A stretch of DNA of 42,431 nucleotides from Hydrogenispora ethanolica (GCF_004340685.1 NZ_SLUN01000045.1:1-42431); one strand, 5' to 3'; numbered from the stretch's first letter, positions 32,776 to 41,011 are shown. The notes: generated by a model from the letters alone, not told the origin. A program made the numbers and translations.

Positions 32776-33171
32776 TTAGCTATCCGAAGAATCAGGGATC
32801 CCTGCCGCGGGTTCCAACTCGATATTGTTTTGAATCACCACGGTTTTCATCTTCTTGCCCCAACCCGCCAGCGCTTTCAGGGCCGCCATAAGCTCTTCCC
32901 CATGCTCCGTCAGCGAATATTCGACCCGGGGCGGCACCTCCGGGAATTGCTCCCGGCGGATGATGCCGTAAAGCTCCAGTTCTTTTAATGATTGCGTCAG
33001 CATCATGTTGGTGATCCCGTCGATGCTCCGTTTCAGCTCATTATACCGCATGGTGCGGTTTTTATTTAAGGCCCAAATGATCGGCAGCCGCCACTTGCCG
33101 CCGATGAGGTTGAGGGCAAATGTCAATGGGCAGCCGTCGAAGCTGTTTTTATACCATGCTTGGTCATCCAT
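32776..33171 (-). CDS. HxlR-family transcriptional regulator
   Basis: This 131-residue regulator is a winged helix protein of the HxlR family. The N-terminal cysteine in GCPLTFALNLIGGKWRLPII is the usual redox- or aldehyde-sensing position of this family, and MRYNELKRSIDGITNMMLTQ and LKELELYGIIRREQFPEVPP are the recognition helix and wing. ATG 33171 is chosen because GGAGTG lies 6 nt before it; upstream starts in the same frame lack a site. The neighbouring GNAT genes or the VOC gene could be its targets. A dispersed repeat (33301-33553) covers much of its upstream region. Confidence 0.88.
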   Translation of the reverse strand: MDDQAWYKNSFDGCPLTFALNLIGGKWRLPIIWALNKNRTMRYNELKRSIDGITNMMLTQSLKELELYGIIRREQFPEVPPRVEYSLTEHGEELMAALKALAGWGKKMKTVVIQNNIELEPAAGIPDSSDS

Positions 33172-33300
33172 GGAATCACTCCAATACTCAGTTTTTGCTT
33201 CCTTGGGCAGAAAAAACTGCATACTTGCCATCCGCGTTGTCCCTGATAGAATTGTATCGAAAAGCGCTTGTTGAAGCAAACCGGTTTTTGATCCATTTAG

Positions 33301-33553
33301 AAAGCCATGGGATAAAGTCTTTCAAATTAGAAATTCTCTTGCTAAAAGGAAACGACTTTATCACTTGCTTTAAATAATCGCTGTGACCCTTCCGGCTTTT
33401 TAAGCCGGGATTATCACAGCTCTTTTAGAAGCGTTGTGATAAACCCGTCCGAAGGTCGGGGTGAACACAAAAGCTCAGAGAAGCAAGTGATAAAGTCGAT
33501 ATTTAAACCTTTTCAGGCTGAACCGATTGGAAAGAGACTTTATCACATGGCTT
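33301..33553. repeat. dispersed hairpin-rich repeat, copy B (composite)
   Basis: The element is bounded by AAAGCCATGGGATAAAGTC (33301-33319) and GACTTTATCACATGGCTT (33536-33553), which are inverted complements. Inside are a second pair, GACTTTATCACTTGCTT (33354-33370) and AAGCAAGTGATAAAGTC (33481-33497), a hairpin GCTGTGA/TCACAGC with an inner CCGGCTT/AAGCCGG (33380-33420), and the 70-bp block (33431-33500) shared with copy A. It fills most of the 400 bp between the HxlR start and the second GNAT start, ending at the GNAT ribosome-binding site. Its nested symmetry resembles a MITE or a structured RNA; no protein is encoded. Confidence 0.8.
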
Positions 33554-33571
33554 TTAGAAAGGAAGATGAAA

Positions 33572-34099
33572 ATGAGTATTCATTACGAGGCCGTCTCGGA
33601 AGATCAAGTTCTTTGCATCCGGGATTTATGCAATGAGCTGATGGCGTATCAAAAAACGCTGGCGCGTATCCGGCCGGAGCTCTTCGACAGCATGTGTTTT
33701 GAGACGAGAATGATCCCGTCGCTCAAGCGCGCCAAAGCGAACTTGATTCTGATTGCCAAAGATGAGGACCAAATTGTGGGGTATGCCTATAGCAATATTT
33801 CGCCCAAGGAGACCTATTCAAATGAATTTGCCACTTTTTTTGACCTTGATTCGGTAAAAGGAAATGACGTGGGCTGCCTTTCCCAATTTTACATCCGGGA
33901 GAAGTACCGCAATCGAGGGATTGGCACCGTTTTATTCGAAAGGTCCATGACTTGGCTCCAATCCTTCGCGTCAATCAACAACCGGTTCATCTTTGTCTCC
34001 AACGGCAACGACCAGGCGCTCCGGTTCTATCTCGGCAAAGGTTTTGCCATCAGCCACCCGATACTTGATGGATTTATTACGGTGTTGAGGAATAGCTGA
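33572..34099 (+). CDS. GNAT-family N-acetyltransferase
   Basis: This 175-residue acetyltransferase has the core GNAT segment CLSQFYIREKYRNRGIGTVL, in which R-N-R-G-I-G is the acetyl-CoA pyrophosphate loop, and the motif B region GNDQALRFYLGKGFAISH. The first half includes NLILIAKDEDQIVGYAYSNI, the usual beta2-beta3 hairpin. ATG 33572 is chosen with AAAGGAAG upstream; the frame is open further but that stretch is within the hairpin repeat. The closing hairpin arm of copy B ends about 18 nt before the start codon, so it could influence translation. The substrate is unknown. Confidence 0.87.
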   Translation: MSIHYEAVSEDQVLCIRDLCNELMAYQKTLARIRPELFDSMCFETRMIPSLKRAKANLILIAKDEDQIVGYAYSNISPKETYSNEFATFFDLDSVKGNDVGCLSQFYIREKYRNRGIGTVLFERSMTWLQSFASINNRFIFVSNGNDQALRFYLGKGFAISHPILDGFITVLRNS

Positions 34100-34175
34100 G
34101 GCGGCCTCGACGCAACGGGCGGACTCCGGTTTTTGGGGCATATCAAGCGCAGTGGTGAAACAATGACCGTTGCAA

Positions 34176-34205
34176 AAAAAAGAAGGTCCTGAAACCTTCT
34201 TTTTG
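34176..34205. terminator. bidirectional intrinsic terminator
   Basis: AGAAGGT and ACCTTCT (34181-34200) form a stem with a 6-nt loop, with an A-run before and a T-run after it. It lies between the convergent GNAT and cupin genes and can serve both. Confidence 0.85.
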
Positions 34206-34210
34206 ATTAT

Positions 34211-34723
34211 TTAGCGGTTTTGCGCCGGCTTCTCCGATAATTCCCGCCATTTCTCCCGGATTTTGTCCTCTCCGTCGAAATAATCGACTTTGCTTTCGCT
34301 GCGGTAGATTTCGCCATAGGGCCGGACATTGATCTTGCCGGAGTCGGGATACTCGCAGACGTCCAGGCCGATTTCGGTACGGATGTCCAGGTAGCGGCAG
34401 GGTTCCTGGGTGTGGTTGTAGAGTTGGTGCGCGCCCTCCGGCCCGGTTCCGAAGAATACGATATCGCCTTCGGACAATTCGGTCAATCCCTCGGGCGTCC
34501 GGAGCGTGGCCCGGCCGGAGAGGATTACAAACAGTTCTTCGGCGTTGCGGTGGAAATGGTATGGGCAGGAATATTTATCCGGATCGAGGGAGCGCACGTC
34601 AAACTGGAGGTGTTTCGATTGCACCCATTGCGCTAAATCCGGACTGGTATGGCTGGAGAAATCCGGCATGTCAAAACGTTCGAATTCAAACGAGAGATTC
34701 TTCTGATTAAAGATCTGAACCAT
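34211..34723 (-). CDS. cupin-domain protein
   Basis: This 170-residue protein has one cupin barrel. The first metal motif is PYHFHRNAEELFVILSGRA (HxH with Glu in cupin motif 1) and the second is GAHQLYNHTQEP (His in motif 2), so all usual metal ligands are present. Such small cupins include isomerases, dioxygenases and sugar-binding proteins, so the function is open. AAAGGAG precedes the ATG. A good minus-strand promoter lies at 34808-34836, and a terminator follows its stop. It is monocistronic. Confidence 0.88.
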   Translation of the reverse strand: MVQIFNQKNLSFEFERFDMPDFSSHTSPDLAQWVQSKHLQFDVRSLDPDKYSCPYHFHRNAEELFVILSGRATLRTPEGLTELSEGDIVFFGTGPEGAHQLYNHTQEPCRYLDIRTEIGLDVCEYPDSGKINVRPYGEIYRSESKVDYFDGEDKIREKWRELSEKPAQNR

Positions 34724-34807
34724 GTTTCGGCTCCTTTCGCGTTTTAGGGGGTGCGGTTCCGCCCGGAGAGAACATCCGGCGGCGCAAGAGGACGGTTCGC
34801 TGATTTT

Positions 34808-34836
34808 AGTATAATCTCCCAGTTATTCTCCGTCAA
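34808..34836 (-). promoter_or_regulatory. sigma-A-type promoter for the cupin gene
   Basis: On the minus strand TTGACG (34831-34836) and TATACT (34808-34813) are separated by 17 bp. Transcription would start near 34801, about 78 nt before the cupin start. Confidence 0.75.
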
Positions 34837-35265
34837 TGTCGAATGGGAATTATCCGGAAACACACTGTGGAATGCATTCAACCTCTTTTGCTTCCCCAAG
34901 CATCTTGATGAACCCCGCCCCGTCCCGTCCCGGAATTCCTGGCTAAAGAAGCGCCTTCCGCCGGCGGCGACGAGCAGCGCCGCCGGCTCCCGGAGCGGCT
35001 CCTGGATCATCCCGATTCCCAGTTCCGGCAGGAGCTGGGCCAAGTCTTGCAGGAACCGGTCGGGAACGTTCAAATTCTCTGCCGTTTGGGGCAACGGATA
35101 TTTCACCGAAGAAGTGGAAGCCTTTGCCTTAATCCGGTAAAAATGGTTCAAGTTAACCCAGAACAACGCTAAAGGCGGCTCGATGTTTTGAAGAAGTAAC
35201 GAAGTTAACGGATGAGCTTGACGAAAAGGTAAATGAAGAAAACAGGATGAGTTAACTGAATTCGT
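34837..35265. other. intergenic region without a recognisable gene, possibly a decayed gene
   Basis: A minus-strand frame is open from about 35264 to 34744 but has no ATG and no ribosome-binding site. Part of it reads VPDRFLQDLAQLLPELGIGM, which could be a remnant, and the plus strand has a short stretch EEVTKLTDELDEKVNEENRM near 35190-35255. I do not recognise either. Degenerate coding remnants are the best guess. Confidence 0.3.
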
Positions 35266-35556
35266 TTATTTTGCCCGTCGCAATTCGACCTCAAATTCCT
35301 GATCGAGAGCGGTTATCTGCTGTTTGAACTCTTTTTGCTCGTCGCTTAGTTCTCGAACCATTTGTTTCAGTTGCAGGTGATCCTGGCGGTTTTCCCCGAC
35401 GATCCGATCCATTCTTTCGATCATTTGCTGATGCTCGCGCCGGTTTTCGGTGATAGTCCGGTCGATTTTATCGTTTAATTGCTGCAATCCTTCGCCAAAG
35501 CTGCGGAATTGTGATAATAAATTCTCGATTAATACAGCGACCTTGTTATCATCCAT
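35266..35556 (-). CDS. small coiled-coil protein of unknown function
   Basis: This 96-residue protein has no known domain. It is almost wholly helical with heptad-like spacing: the middle repeats NDKIDRTITENRREHQQMIE and MDRIVGENRQDHLQLKQMV, which are related to each other, followed by a charged stretch (SDEQKEFKQQI). Short coiled-coil proteins of this type occur widely in Bacillota without assigned roles. The start is ATG 35556 with AGGAGGTG just upstream (an upstream GTG belongs to that site). It is on the same strand as the Tat genes but lies 284 bp after tatC, so it is probably independent. Confidence 0.7.
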   Translation of the reverse strand: MDDNKVAVLIENLLSQFRSFGEGLQQLNDKIDRTITENRREHQQMIERMDRIVGENRQDHLQLKQMVRELSDEQKEFKQQITALDQEFEVELRRAK

Positions 35557-35840
35557 CCCAATCACCTCCTCAATTATCTTACCATACTTTGGGTAGGACC
35601 TCTATCAAAAAATGGCCCCCCGTCGAACCATTTCATCCCAGGGATTAAAAAAAAATAAAATATGGGTGGAATGAATTTTTATGAGATACCGCACACTTCC
35701 CCAACAATTTCAGAGTTTCTCCCCATCCTGGAACCCCTTTTTTAAAAGCCCAGGCGGGCGCGATGGGCAACGCCGCCGGCTCACGCATCGCCCCAGCCTT
35801 CAAGCTCTCTCCGCAAATGCACTTTCGGCAGCGGCGGAAT

Positions 35841-36584
35841 TTACACCGATTCTCCGACATCGCCATGATCCGGGGACTGATTCTGTCTTTTTTTGGCCCG
35901 CCGTTCAATCCACCAACTCAAGAGAATGCTGATTTCCAATAACAGCAACACGGGGACGAGCACTAAGATCATGCTGAACCAGTCCACCGTGGGTGTGATC
36001 ACTGCAACCGCAACCGCGAGGCCGATGATCAGCAGCTTTTGATGCCGCCATAACAGCGAAGCCTTGATCAGTCCCAGCCGTGTCAAGAGGAGGATCACCA
36101 GCGGCATGATAAAAATTAGGCCGCATAACACCATTACCGACATGATAAACGCCAGATACGTCTCCAGGCTGATCATCGGCCGGATGTTGGCGGTGGCGAA
36201 TGAGAGCAAAAAGCGATAGCCTAATCTCACCACCACCCAGTAGCCAAAGGCCAGTCCCGCACAGAAGAGGATGAATCCGCTGGACATGATCCATCCCAAA
36301 AATTGACGTTCCCGCGGGTAAAGCGCGGGCCATAAAAAGGCGCCGAGTTGCCAAAGGATTACCGGCGCCGCCACCACCAAACCATTCCACAATGCCAGTT
36401 TCATCTGGGCTATCAATGCTTCGGCCGGGCGCAGAAACACCAGGTTCCCCGCTTGATAGGTTAAAACCAGTAACAACGTTTTGCTAAAAAAGAGGCTGCC
36501 CACAAAACCCAGGCCGACGGCAGCCAAAACTTTCATCAGCCGTTTGCGTAATTCGGCAAGATGTTGCCAAAAGTTCATCTCCAT
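35841..36584 (-). CDS. tatC: Tat protein translocase subunit TatC
   Basis: This 247-residue membrane protein is TatC, the signal-peptide receptor of the twin-arginine translocase. It has six predicted helices, the N-terminal motif NFWQHLAELRKRLMKV, the LWNGLVVAAPVILWQLGAFLWPAL stretch (third helix area) and a conserved glutamate in the MISLETYLAFIM region. The C-terminal tail is basic then acidic (RRAKKRQNQSPDHGDVGES). It lies 15 bp after tatA on the same strand, and the DUF362 protein gene precedes both, forming a three-gene set. The ribosome-binding site is weak. Downstream (35557-35840) no gene or strong terminator is seen; a small hairpin GCCCGCCTGGGC with TTTT follows near 35745-35760. 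Confidence 0.93.
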   Translation of the reverse strand: MEMNFWQHLAELRKRLMKVLAAVGLGFVGSLFFSKTLLLVLTYQAGNLVFLRPAEALIAQMKLALWNGLVVAAPVILWQLGAFLWPALYPRERQFLGWIMSSGFILFCAGLAFGYWVVVRLGYRFLLSFATANIRPMISLETYLAFIMSVMVLCGLIFIMPLVILLLTRLGLIKASLLWRHQKLLIIGLAVAVAVITPTVDWFSMILVLVPVLLLLEISILLSWWIERRAKKRQNQSPDHGDVGESV

Positions 36585-36599
36585 GCGCCATTCACCCGC

Positions 36600-37001
36600 T
36601 CAGGGCCGCCGTTCGCCGCACTTTGGGCAGAATTTTTCCTCAGGCTGCCAGGGCCGCTGACAGACTGAACATTTTGGAGAATCGCCCAACAGCTTCCCAC
36701 ATTGGGAGCAGTATCGCGCTCCCGCCAAGTTTCTTCCCTGACATGCCGGGCAGATTACCGTCGCCGCGGTCTCGGCAGGAGTGTCGGCATCAGTCCTGGC
36801 GGATGCCGGTTCGGCCGCGGCTCCATTGGCTAGAATTTCCCCCGCGGAGTTTATTTCTTGCTTGAGATCATTTTGAGCCTTTCGAAATTCGCCCATTCCC
36901 TTGCCCAAAGCTTTAGCGAGCTGCGGGATCTTTTCCGCGCCAAAAAAAATCAGTACAATCACTAAAATTAGTAATAACTCCTGGCCGCCCAGCCCGAACA
37001 T
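36600..37001 (-). CDS. tatA: TatA-like translocase subunit with C-terminal double zinc ribbon
   Basis: This 133-residue protein begins like an ordinary TatA: one membrane helix (FGLGGQELLLILVIVLIFFG) and the amphipathic helix with AEKIPQLAKALGKGMGEFRK. After an acidic, alanine-rich linker (about 55-80) it carries two zinc ribbons: CPACQGRNLAGARYCSQCGK and CSVCQRPWQPEEKFCPKCGE, eight cysteines in four CxxC pairs. Normal TatA proteins end without such domains, so this is a fusion. ATG 37001 is chosen over two upstream starts because GGAGGG is 8 nt before it and the product then begins as TatA proteins do (MFGLGG). It lies between the DUF362 gene and tatC. Confidence 0.9.
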   Translation of the reverse strand: MFGLGGQELLLILVIVLIFFGAEKIPQLAKALGKGMGEFRKAQNDLKQEINSAGEILANGAAAEPASARTDADTPAETAATVICPACQGRNLAGARYCSQCGKLLGDSPKCSVCQRPWQPEEKFCPKCGERRP

Positions 37002-37042
37002 GTTCATCACCCTCCACTGGTTAACTTCGACAAGCTGTTGGT

Positions 37043-38047
37043 TTAGACTCGGATGAGGTTATACTCGGTATTGCCCATGCCGAGCGTCTTCATATATTCG
37101 ATTTGATGACGCCCGCTGCGGGATTCAATCCGTTCGATGAGATCGGTTTTTTGTGCGCCCGGGAGATTATAAACCAGATCGAGCGATGCTTTGTCAATCG
37201 CCAGAATATCGGTTGAACCGAGGATACCGATATCTTTACAGGTTGGCGGGGCGCCGTTGGGATCGCAATCACAATCGATCGACATATTTTTCAATACATT
37301 GATGTAAGTAATGTGCCCTTTGAAATGCTCGGTGGTCGCCTTGCCCGCTTCAACCATTCTTTCAAGAAAACCCGGACCGGTGGGCCAACCCGGACCATGG
37401 ACCATCGCCTTGCCGACATGGCCGGAAGCATTGCCGATGCCGATATTTTTCAACGATCCGCCGAAACCGCCCATGGTATGGCCTTTAAAGTGCGTATAAA
37501 CCAGTAACGAGTTATAACGCAACAGATGGCCGCCGACCGCTACCTCCGTGAGATGATCGCCGGGAAGATAACCCTGGCCTTTGGCGAGGAATTCTTTCAT
37601 ACCCGGTATCGGCAACATCACGTCGCCTGCTTCGTCCATAATATCGACGGGACAGAAATCGAAGCCGTTCGTCTTGATGACTTCGCGATGGCTGGCTGTT
37701 TGATAACGCGGGCCCCCATAGAGCACGTTGCATTCCACGATGGTACTGTTGGGAATCGTCGCCTGCAAGCCTTTGATCAGCCCGACCGGCAGCAGGTTGG
37801 GGCCATGGGGTTCGCCGGTATGGAGCTTGATACCGATTTTCCCGGTCATTCCCTGATTAATCTTTGAATAAATATTCAACAAACCCTTCACGCTGATATC
37901 ATCGGTGAAGAATACCTCCGATTTGCCGCCACCGGATAACGCATCTTTGACTTGAGCAGCGCTGTTGCCAGTCATTTTCAAAACGGCCATTCCCAGCACC
38001 GCCCCACCGGCAAGTTTCAAAAAATTCCGCCTTGACATATTCGTCAT
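37043..38047 (-). CDS. Tat-exported DUF362-family protein
   Basis: This 334-residue protein has a twin-arginine signal peptide, with SRRNFLK directly before a hydrophobic stretch (LAGGAVLGMAVLKM), and lies right before tatA and tatC. The body resembles the DUF362 family, with KIGIKLHTGEPHGPN and an EVFFTDDI segment. It also has a small cysteine cluster, IDCDCDPNGAPPTCKDIG (about 259-276), which could bind an iron-sulfur cluster; DUF362 proteins sometimes carry ferredoxin-like domains. The start ATG 38047 has AGGAGAGGG upstream; the GTG nine bases further would lie inside that site. It is probably a cofactor-binding redox protein exported folded by the adjacent Tat system, but its reaction is unknown. 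Confidence 0.85.
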   Translation of the reverse strand: MTNMSRRNFLKLAGGAVLGMAVLKMTGNSAAQVKDALSGGGKSEVFFTDDISVKGLLNIYSKINQGMTGKIGIKLHTGEPHGPNLLPVGLIKGLQATIPNSTIVECNVLYGGPRYQTASHREVIKTNGFDFCPVDIMDEAGDVMLPIPGMKEFLAKGQGYLPGDHLTEVAVGGHLLRYNSLLVYTHFKGHTMGGFGGSLKNIGIGNASGHVGKAMVHGPGWPTGPGFLERMVEAGKATTEHFKGHITYINVLKNMSIDCDCDPNGAPPTCKDIGILGSTDILAIDKASLDLVYNLPGAQKTDLIERIESRSGRHQIEYMKTLGMGNTEYNLIRV

Positions 38048-38441
38048 GATTATCACCCTCTCCTGGAATAGTTTTTAAATTATCGCGCTCGGTTTTACCT
38101 GGCCCGGCGACCCACATTAGCACTCCCGCATATGCGTTCCGGTTCTCGGAATGATGCTGGATTTCACGGATGTCAATGCCGGAATGCCCACCCCCTTCAT
38201 ATTTTTGCACCAAAGTTGTATACAAGGGGATGGCGTTCCCCAATCCCCCGGTTCTCCCTCGCCAATCGATTCCTTTATTATTACATAAAGATGCCACAAA
38301 CCCATTATATTACAATTTGCTCCTTAGATAAATATCGATAATGGATTCATGAATATCAAGGCGTTTCTCTTCCCCGGCAGCTTCCAAACCACGCCCTGTC
38401 CGGAAAATCTTGCCTGAAAAGCGCTCCCCGGCAATTCATGC
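38048..38441. other. intergenic region upstream of the Tat operon
   Basis: These 394 bp lie between the ABC-F gene and the DUF362 gene, both on the minus strand. TATAAT occurs on the minus strand near 38305, but its -35 match is poor. A short frame at 38117-38305 lacks a ribosome-binding site. No gene and no clear terminator for the ABC-F gene are seen. Confidence 0.4.
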
Positions 38442-40367
38442 TTATTCCGTCAGCCGGTGCCATTCTGCATAGAGCGCGTCAACCTCGGCCATGAGCGACT
38501 GATACTCCTGATAAGCGTGGTAAGGAGTGTCGCGGTCGAAGGTGGCCTCCAGCTCCTTCAGCCGCTTTTCGATGACTTCGATCCGCGTCTCGATGGCCGC
38601 CCGCTCATCGCCTTGGCCGGGTCCTCCGCCCGAATGTCCCGCCGTCCGGCCCGGCTTAGCCTTGGCCGTTCCCGCGGCGCGCTGCTGCGGCTGTCCGCTG
38701 TCGGCTTCAGCGGATTTGCCGCTTAGCCTCCGGTAATCTTCGTAATTCCCCTCGTATGAGGTTATCTTTCCGGACTCGATCGCCAAAATCCGGTTGACGC
38801 AACGGTTCAAGAAGTAGCGATCGTGCGAGACCGCGATCACGGTGCCTTTAAAACCGGCCAACGCCGTTTCCAGCGCCTCCCGGGCCGGCATATCCAGATG
38901 GTTGGTCGGCTCATCCAGGATGAGGCAATGCGGTTCCCGCAGACAGATGCAGGCCAGAGCCAACCGCACTTGCTCGCCGCCGCTCAAAACCTGCAGCTGT
39001 TTTTGGACATCCGCGCCATAGAATTGAAACTTGCTCAGATAATCCCGGGCCTCCCGCTCTTTGAGCTCCTTCCCAAGCTCCGCGCCGGTCGCCAGCAACT
39101 CTTCCAGCACGGTATGGTCCGCACTGGCGAAGCGGATCTCCTGTCCCAGGTAGCCATAGCGGACCCATGGCCCCAGCCGGGCGACCCCTTCGAACTGACG
39201 CTCCTTTCCCAGCAAGATATTGAGGAGGGTCGTTTTGCCGCTGCCGTTGGGTCCGATCAGGCCGATCAGCTCCCCACCCCGGATCAGAAAGCGGGCCGCA
39301 TCAAAGATGACGACCTCCCCGTATTTTTTGGTGAGGTTTTCCGCCTTGGCGATTTCGGCGCTGATGTGCTTCGCCTGGGATAACGGGAGGTTCAGCGCGG
39401 CCGTCTGTACCAGATGCTCCGTGGCCACCGCCTCCCGGATCCGGGTATTTAACTCTTCCCGCAGCCGTTCTCCGGCTTTGGCCCTGCTTGCGGCGGCTCC
39501 GATCCGGCGCATGCCTTTGAGCTTGGAGACCAGCTCGTTATTGAGCCGGATCTCCCGTTGGATCCTTTTTCGCTCGGCCGCCAGGTAGTCGCGGCGGCGC
39601 TCCTTTTGAGCGCAGAAAGTACTGTAATTGCCGCTTTTGCAGGAGATGCCCTCGGCCGCCAATTCAGCCACCCGGGTCGCCACCTGGTCGAGAAAATAGC
39701 GGTCATGGGAGACCAAGAGCACCCCGCCGGCAAAACGGCGCAAAAACTTCTCCAGCCATTCCATGCCCACCAGATCCAGGTGGTTGGTGGGCTCATCCAG
39801 AATCAGCAGCTCCGGAGCCAACAGCAAGGTCCGGGCGAGCGCGACCCGCATCTTTTCGCCTCCGCTCAAGGTGGCGATGGATTGGGTAAGCGCTTCCCGG
39901 CGCAACCCCAGGCCCAGCAAGGTGGATTTCACTTTGGCCTCCAACTGGTATCCGTCCAGCTTTTCATATTCATCCGTCAGGCGGCCGTATACCTGGCACA
40001 GTTCTTCCAAGGCTTCCGGCCGGTCCGCGATGGCGGGTTCAGCCATCGCGGCCTCGACCGCCCGAAGCCGCCGCTCCAGATCGAAAGCGTGCGCAAAAAC
40101 CTTGGCGGTCTCGCTCATGATGTTGTTGTCCGCCAGCTCCGACAGGCTCTGCGAAATATAGCCCACTTTGGTGTTTCTGGCGACGATCACCCGGCCCCGG
40201 TCCGCTTCTTCCAAGCCCATTACGATCTTCAGGATGGTGGATTTTCCGGAACCGTTCGGTCCCACCAGCGCCACCCGCTCGCCGCGCTGGACCCGCAGGT
40301 TCACTCCGTCAAAGAGGGTCCTGCCGTCGAACTCTTTCATCAGGTTTTCCAATATCAATAAACTCAT
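38442..40367 (-). CDS. ABC-F family ATPase
   Basis: This 641-residue protein has two fused ATP-binding domains and no membrane segment, as in ABC-F translation factors. Domain 1 has Walker A GPNGSGKST (about 36-44), signature LSGGEKMR and LLILDEPTNHLD. A charged helical linker (about 245-305, AERKRIQREIRLNNELVSKL) corresponds to the P-site tRNA-interaction motif. Domain 2 has GPNGSGKTT, LSGGEQVR and LILDEPTNHLD. A C-terminal coiled coil ends the protein (IETRIEVIEKRLKELEATF). ABC-F proteins act on the ribosome, some giving ribosome-protection antibiotic resistance and others easing stalled translation. The length and the C-terminal extension resemble the Uup/YfmR-type and YdiF-type members; which group it belongs to is open. 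A 600-nt leader with terminators precedes it. Confidence 0.93.
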   Translation of the reverse strand: MSLLILENLMKEFDGRTLFDGVNLRVQRGERVALVGPNGSGKSTILKIVMGLEEADRGRVIVARNTKVGYISQSLSELADNNIMSETAKVFAHAFDLERRLRAVEAAMAEPAIADRPEALEELCQVYGRLTDEYEKLDGYQLEAKVKSTLLGLGLRREALTQSIATLSGGEKMRVALARTLLLAPELLILDEPTNHLDLVGMEWLEKFLRRFAGGVLLVSHDRYFLDQVATRVAELAAEGISCKSGNYSTFCAQKERRRDYLAAERKRIQREIRLNNELVSKLKGMRRIGAAASRAKAGERLREELNTRIREAVATEHLVQTAALNLPLSQAKHISAEIAKAENLTKKYGEVVIFDAARFLIRGGELIGLIGPNGSGKTTLLNILLGKERQFEGVARLGPWVRYGYLGQEIRFASADHTVLEELLATGAELGKELKEREARDYLSKFQFYGADVQKQLQVLSGGEQVRLALACICLREPHCLILDEPTNHLDMPAREALETALAGFKGTVIAVSHDRYFLNRCVNRILAIESGKITSYEGNYEDYRRLSGKSAEADSGQPQQRAAGTAKAKPGRTAGHSGGGPGQGDERAAIETRIEVIEKRLKELEATFDRDTPYHAYQEYQSLMAEVDALYAEWHRLTE

Positions 40368-40398
40368 CGTTACCGCTCCTTTGGCTGCAATACGCGTC

Positions 40399-40449
40399 TT
40401 TTACGAAAATCAAAAAGACCGCGGAGTTTTACCGCGGTCTTCGTAAAAT
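40399..40449 (-). terminator. leader terminator just before the ABC-F gene
   Basis: On the minus strand AGACCGCGG (40432-40440) pairs with CCGCGGTCT (40416-40424) and is followed by a run of five T. The flanks TTTTACGAA and TTCGTAAAA can extend the stem. It lies about 50 nt upstream of the ABC-F start codon, so the gene can be expressed only by read-through or antitermination. Confidence 0.85.
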
Positions 40450-40549
40450 ATTCGACTGCCAGCACGAAGCGGCCGAGCATCGCAGATTGCCATCATGGCA
40501 ATTCTACGCAATGATCTCCGGCGCGGGTCGATGTGCGCATTTCACAGTG

Positions 40550-40588
40550 AAAAATTAAAGCCGCGGCATCGTACTGCTTGCCGCGGCT
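40550..40588 (-). terminator. second terminator in the ABC-F leader
   Basis: AGCCGCGGC and GCCGCGGCT (40559-40567 and 40580-40588) form a 9-bp stem with a 12-nt loop, followed on the minus strand by TTAATTTTT. A preceding hairpin, ATAAGCG/CGCTTAT, lies right before it. Confidence 0.8.
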
Positions 40589-40982
40589 CATAAGCGAAGT
40601 TGAGCGCTTATCCTGAAACCGGATCAACACCAGGCGAGAAATCGCTCGGATCCATCATGCAACGGGATCCCAATGAGGAATTCAAGCCGTTTTTCCATCG
40701 CCAGCCGACGCCCAAACAAGGCAAACTCAAACAAACCTCCCGTATCGTGCAGGGGGAATGCCGGTCGTTTCAGTTCATAGTCACCGCAGAATCATGGCGA
40801 CGGCGTCGGTTGCTGGCGGATTTAGCTCCGGGCAAAGCAGTTAACCGAAATATAAAACTCTTTGGTCAATGCACGGAGCAAACGCCGGAAATCAACGCCA
40901 GTATGGGATGGAAACGGCTGATCATGGTCTTCAAATGCCTCTCATACTGGTTTGGCGCATTTGCGCTTTAATTTTCCTTCGT

Positions 40983-41011
40983 ATTATACCCAAAATCCGT
41001 AAAAAATGCAA
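40983..41011 (-). promoter_or_regulatory. sigma-A-type promoter for the ABC-F leader
   Basis: On the minus strand TTGCAT (41006-41011) and TATAAT (40983-40988) are 17 bp apart. It is the best promoter found upstream of the ABC-F gene. Confidence 0.65.

Larger units (their letters stand above)
40368..40976 (-). promoter_or_regulatory. long attenuator-like leader of the ABC-F gene
   Basis: A minus-strand promoter at 40983-41011 would start a transcript near 40976, about 600 nt before the ABC-F start. The leader holds two intrinsic terminators (40550-40588 and 40399-40449). Near its 5' end are two short open frames: MRQTSMRGI (40931-40960) and MISRFHPILALISGVCSVH (40866-40925), though their ribosome-binding sites are weak. 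The stem CCAGTATG/CATACTGG brings them together. ABC-F resistance genes in Bacillota are known to be controlled by leader-peptide or attenuation mechanisms, so drug-induced read-through is plausible. Coding on the plus strand here is not supported. Confidence 0.55.

Noticed and set aside
35645-35908. 87-codon minus-strand frame at the end of tatC
   Set aside because: It overlaps the tatC 3' end in another frame, has no ribosome-binding site and no family likeness.
38117-38305. 62-codon minus-strand frame upstream of the Tat operon
   Set aside because: No ribosome-binding site at a proper distance and no recognisable motif.
40600-40971. 123-codon plus-strand frame
   Set aside because: No ribosome-binding site, no family likeness, and it lies antisense to the ABC-F leader that begins at a good minus-strand promoter.
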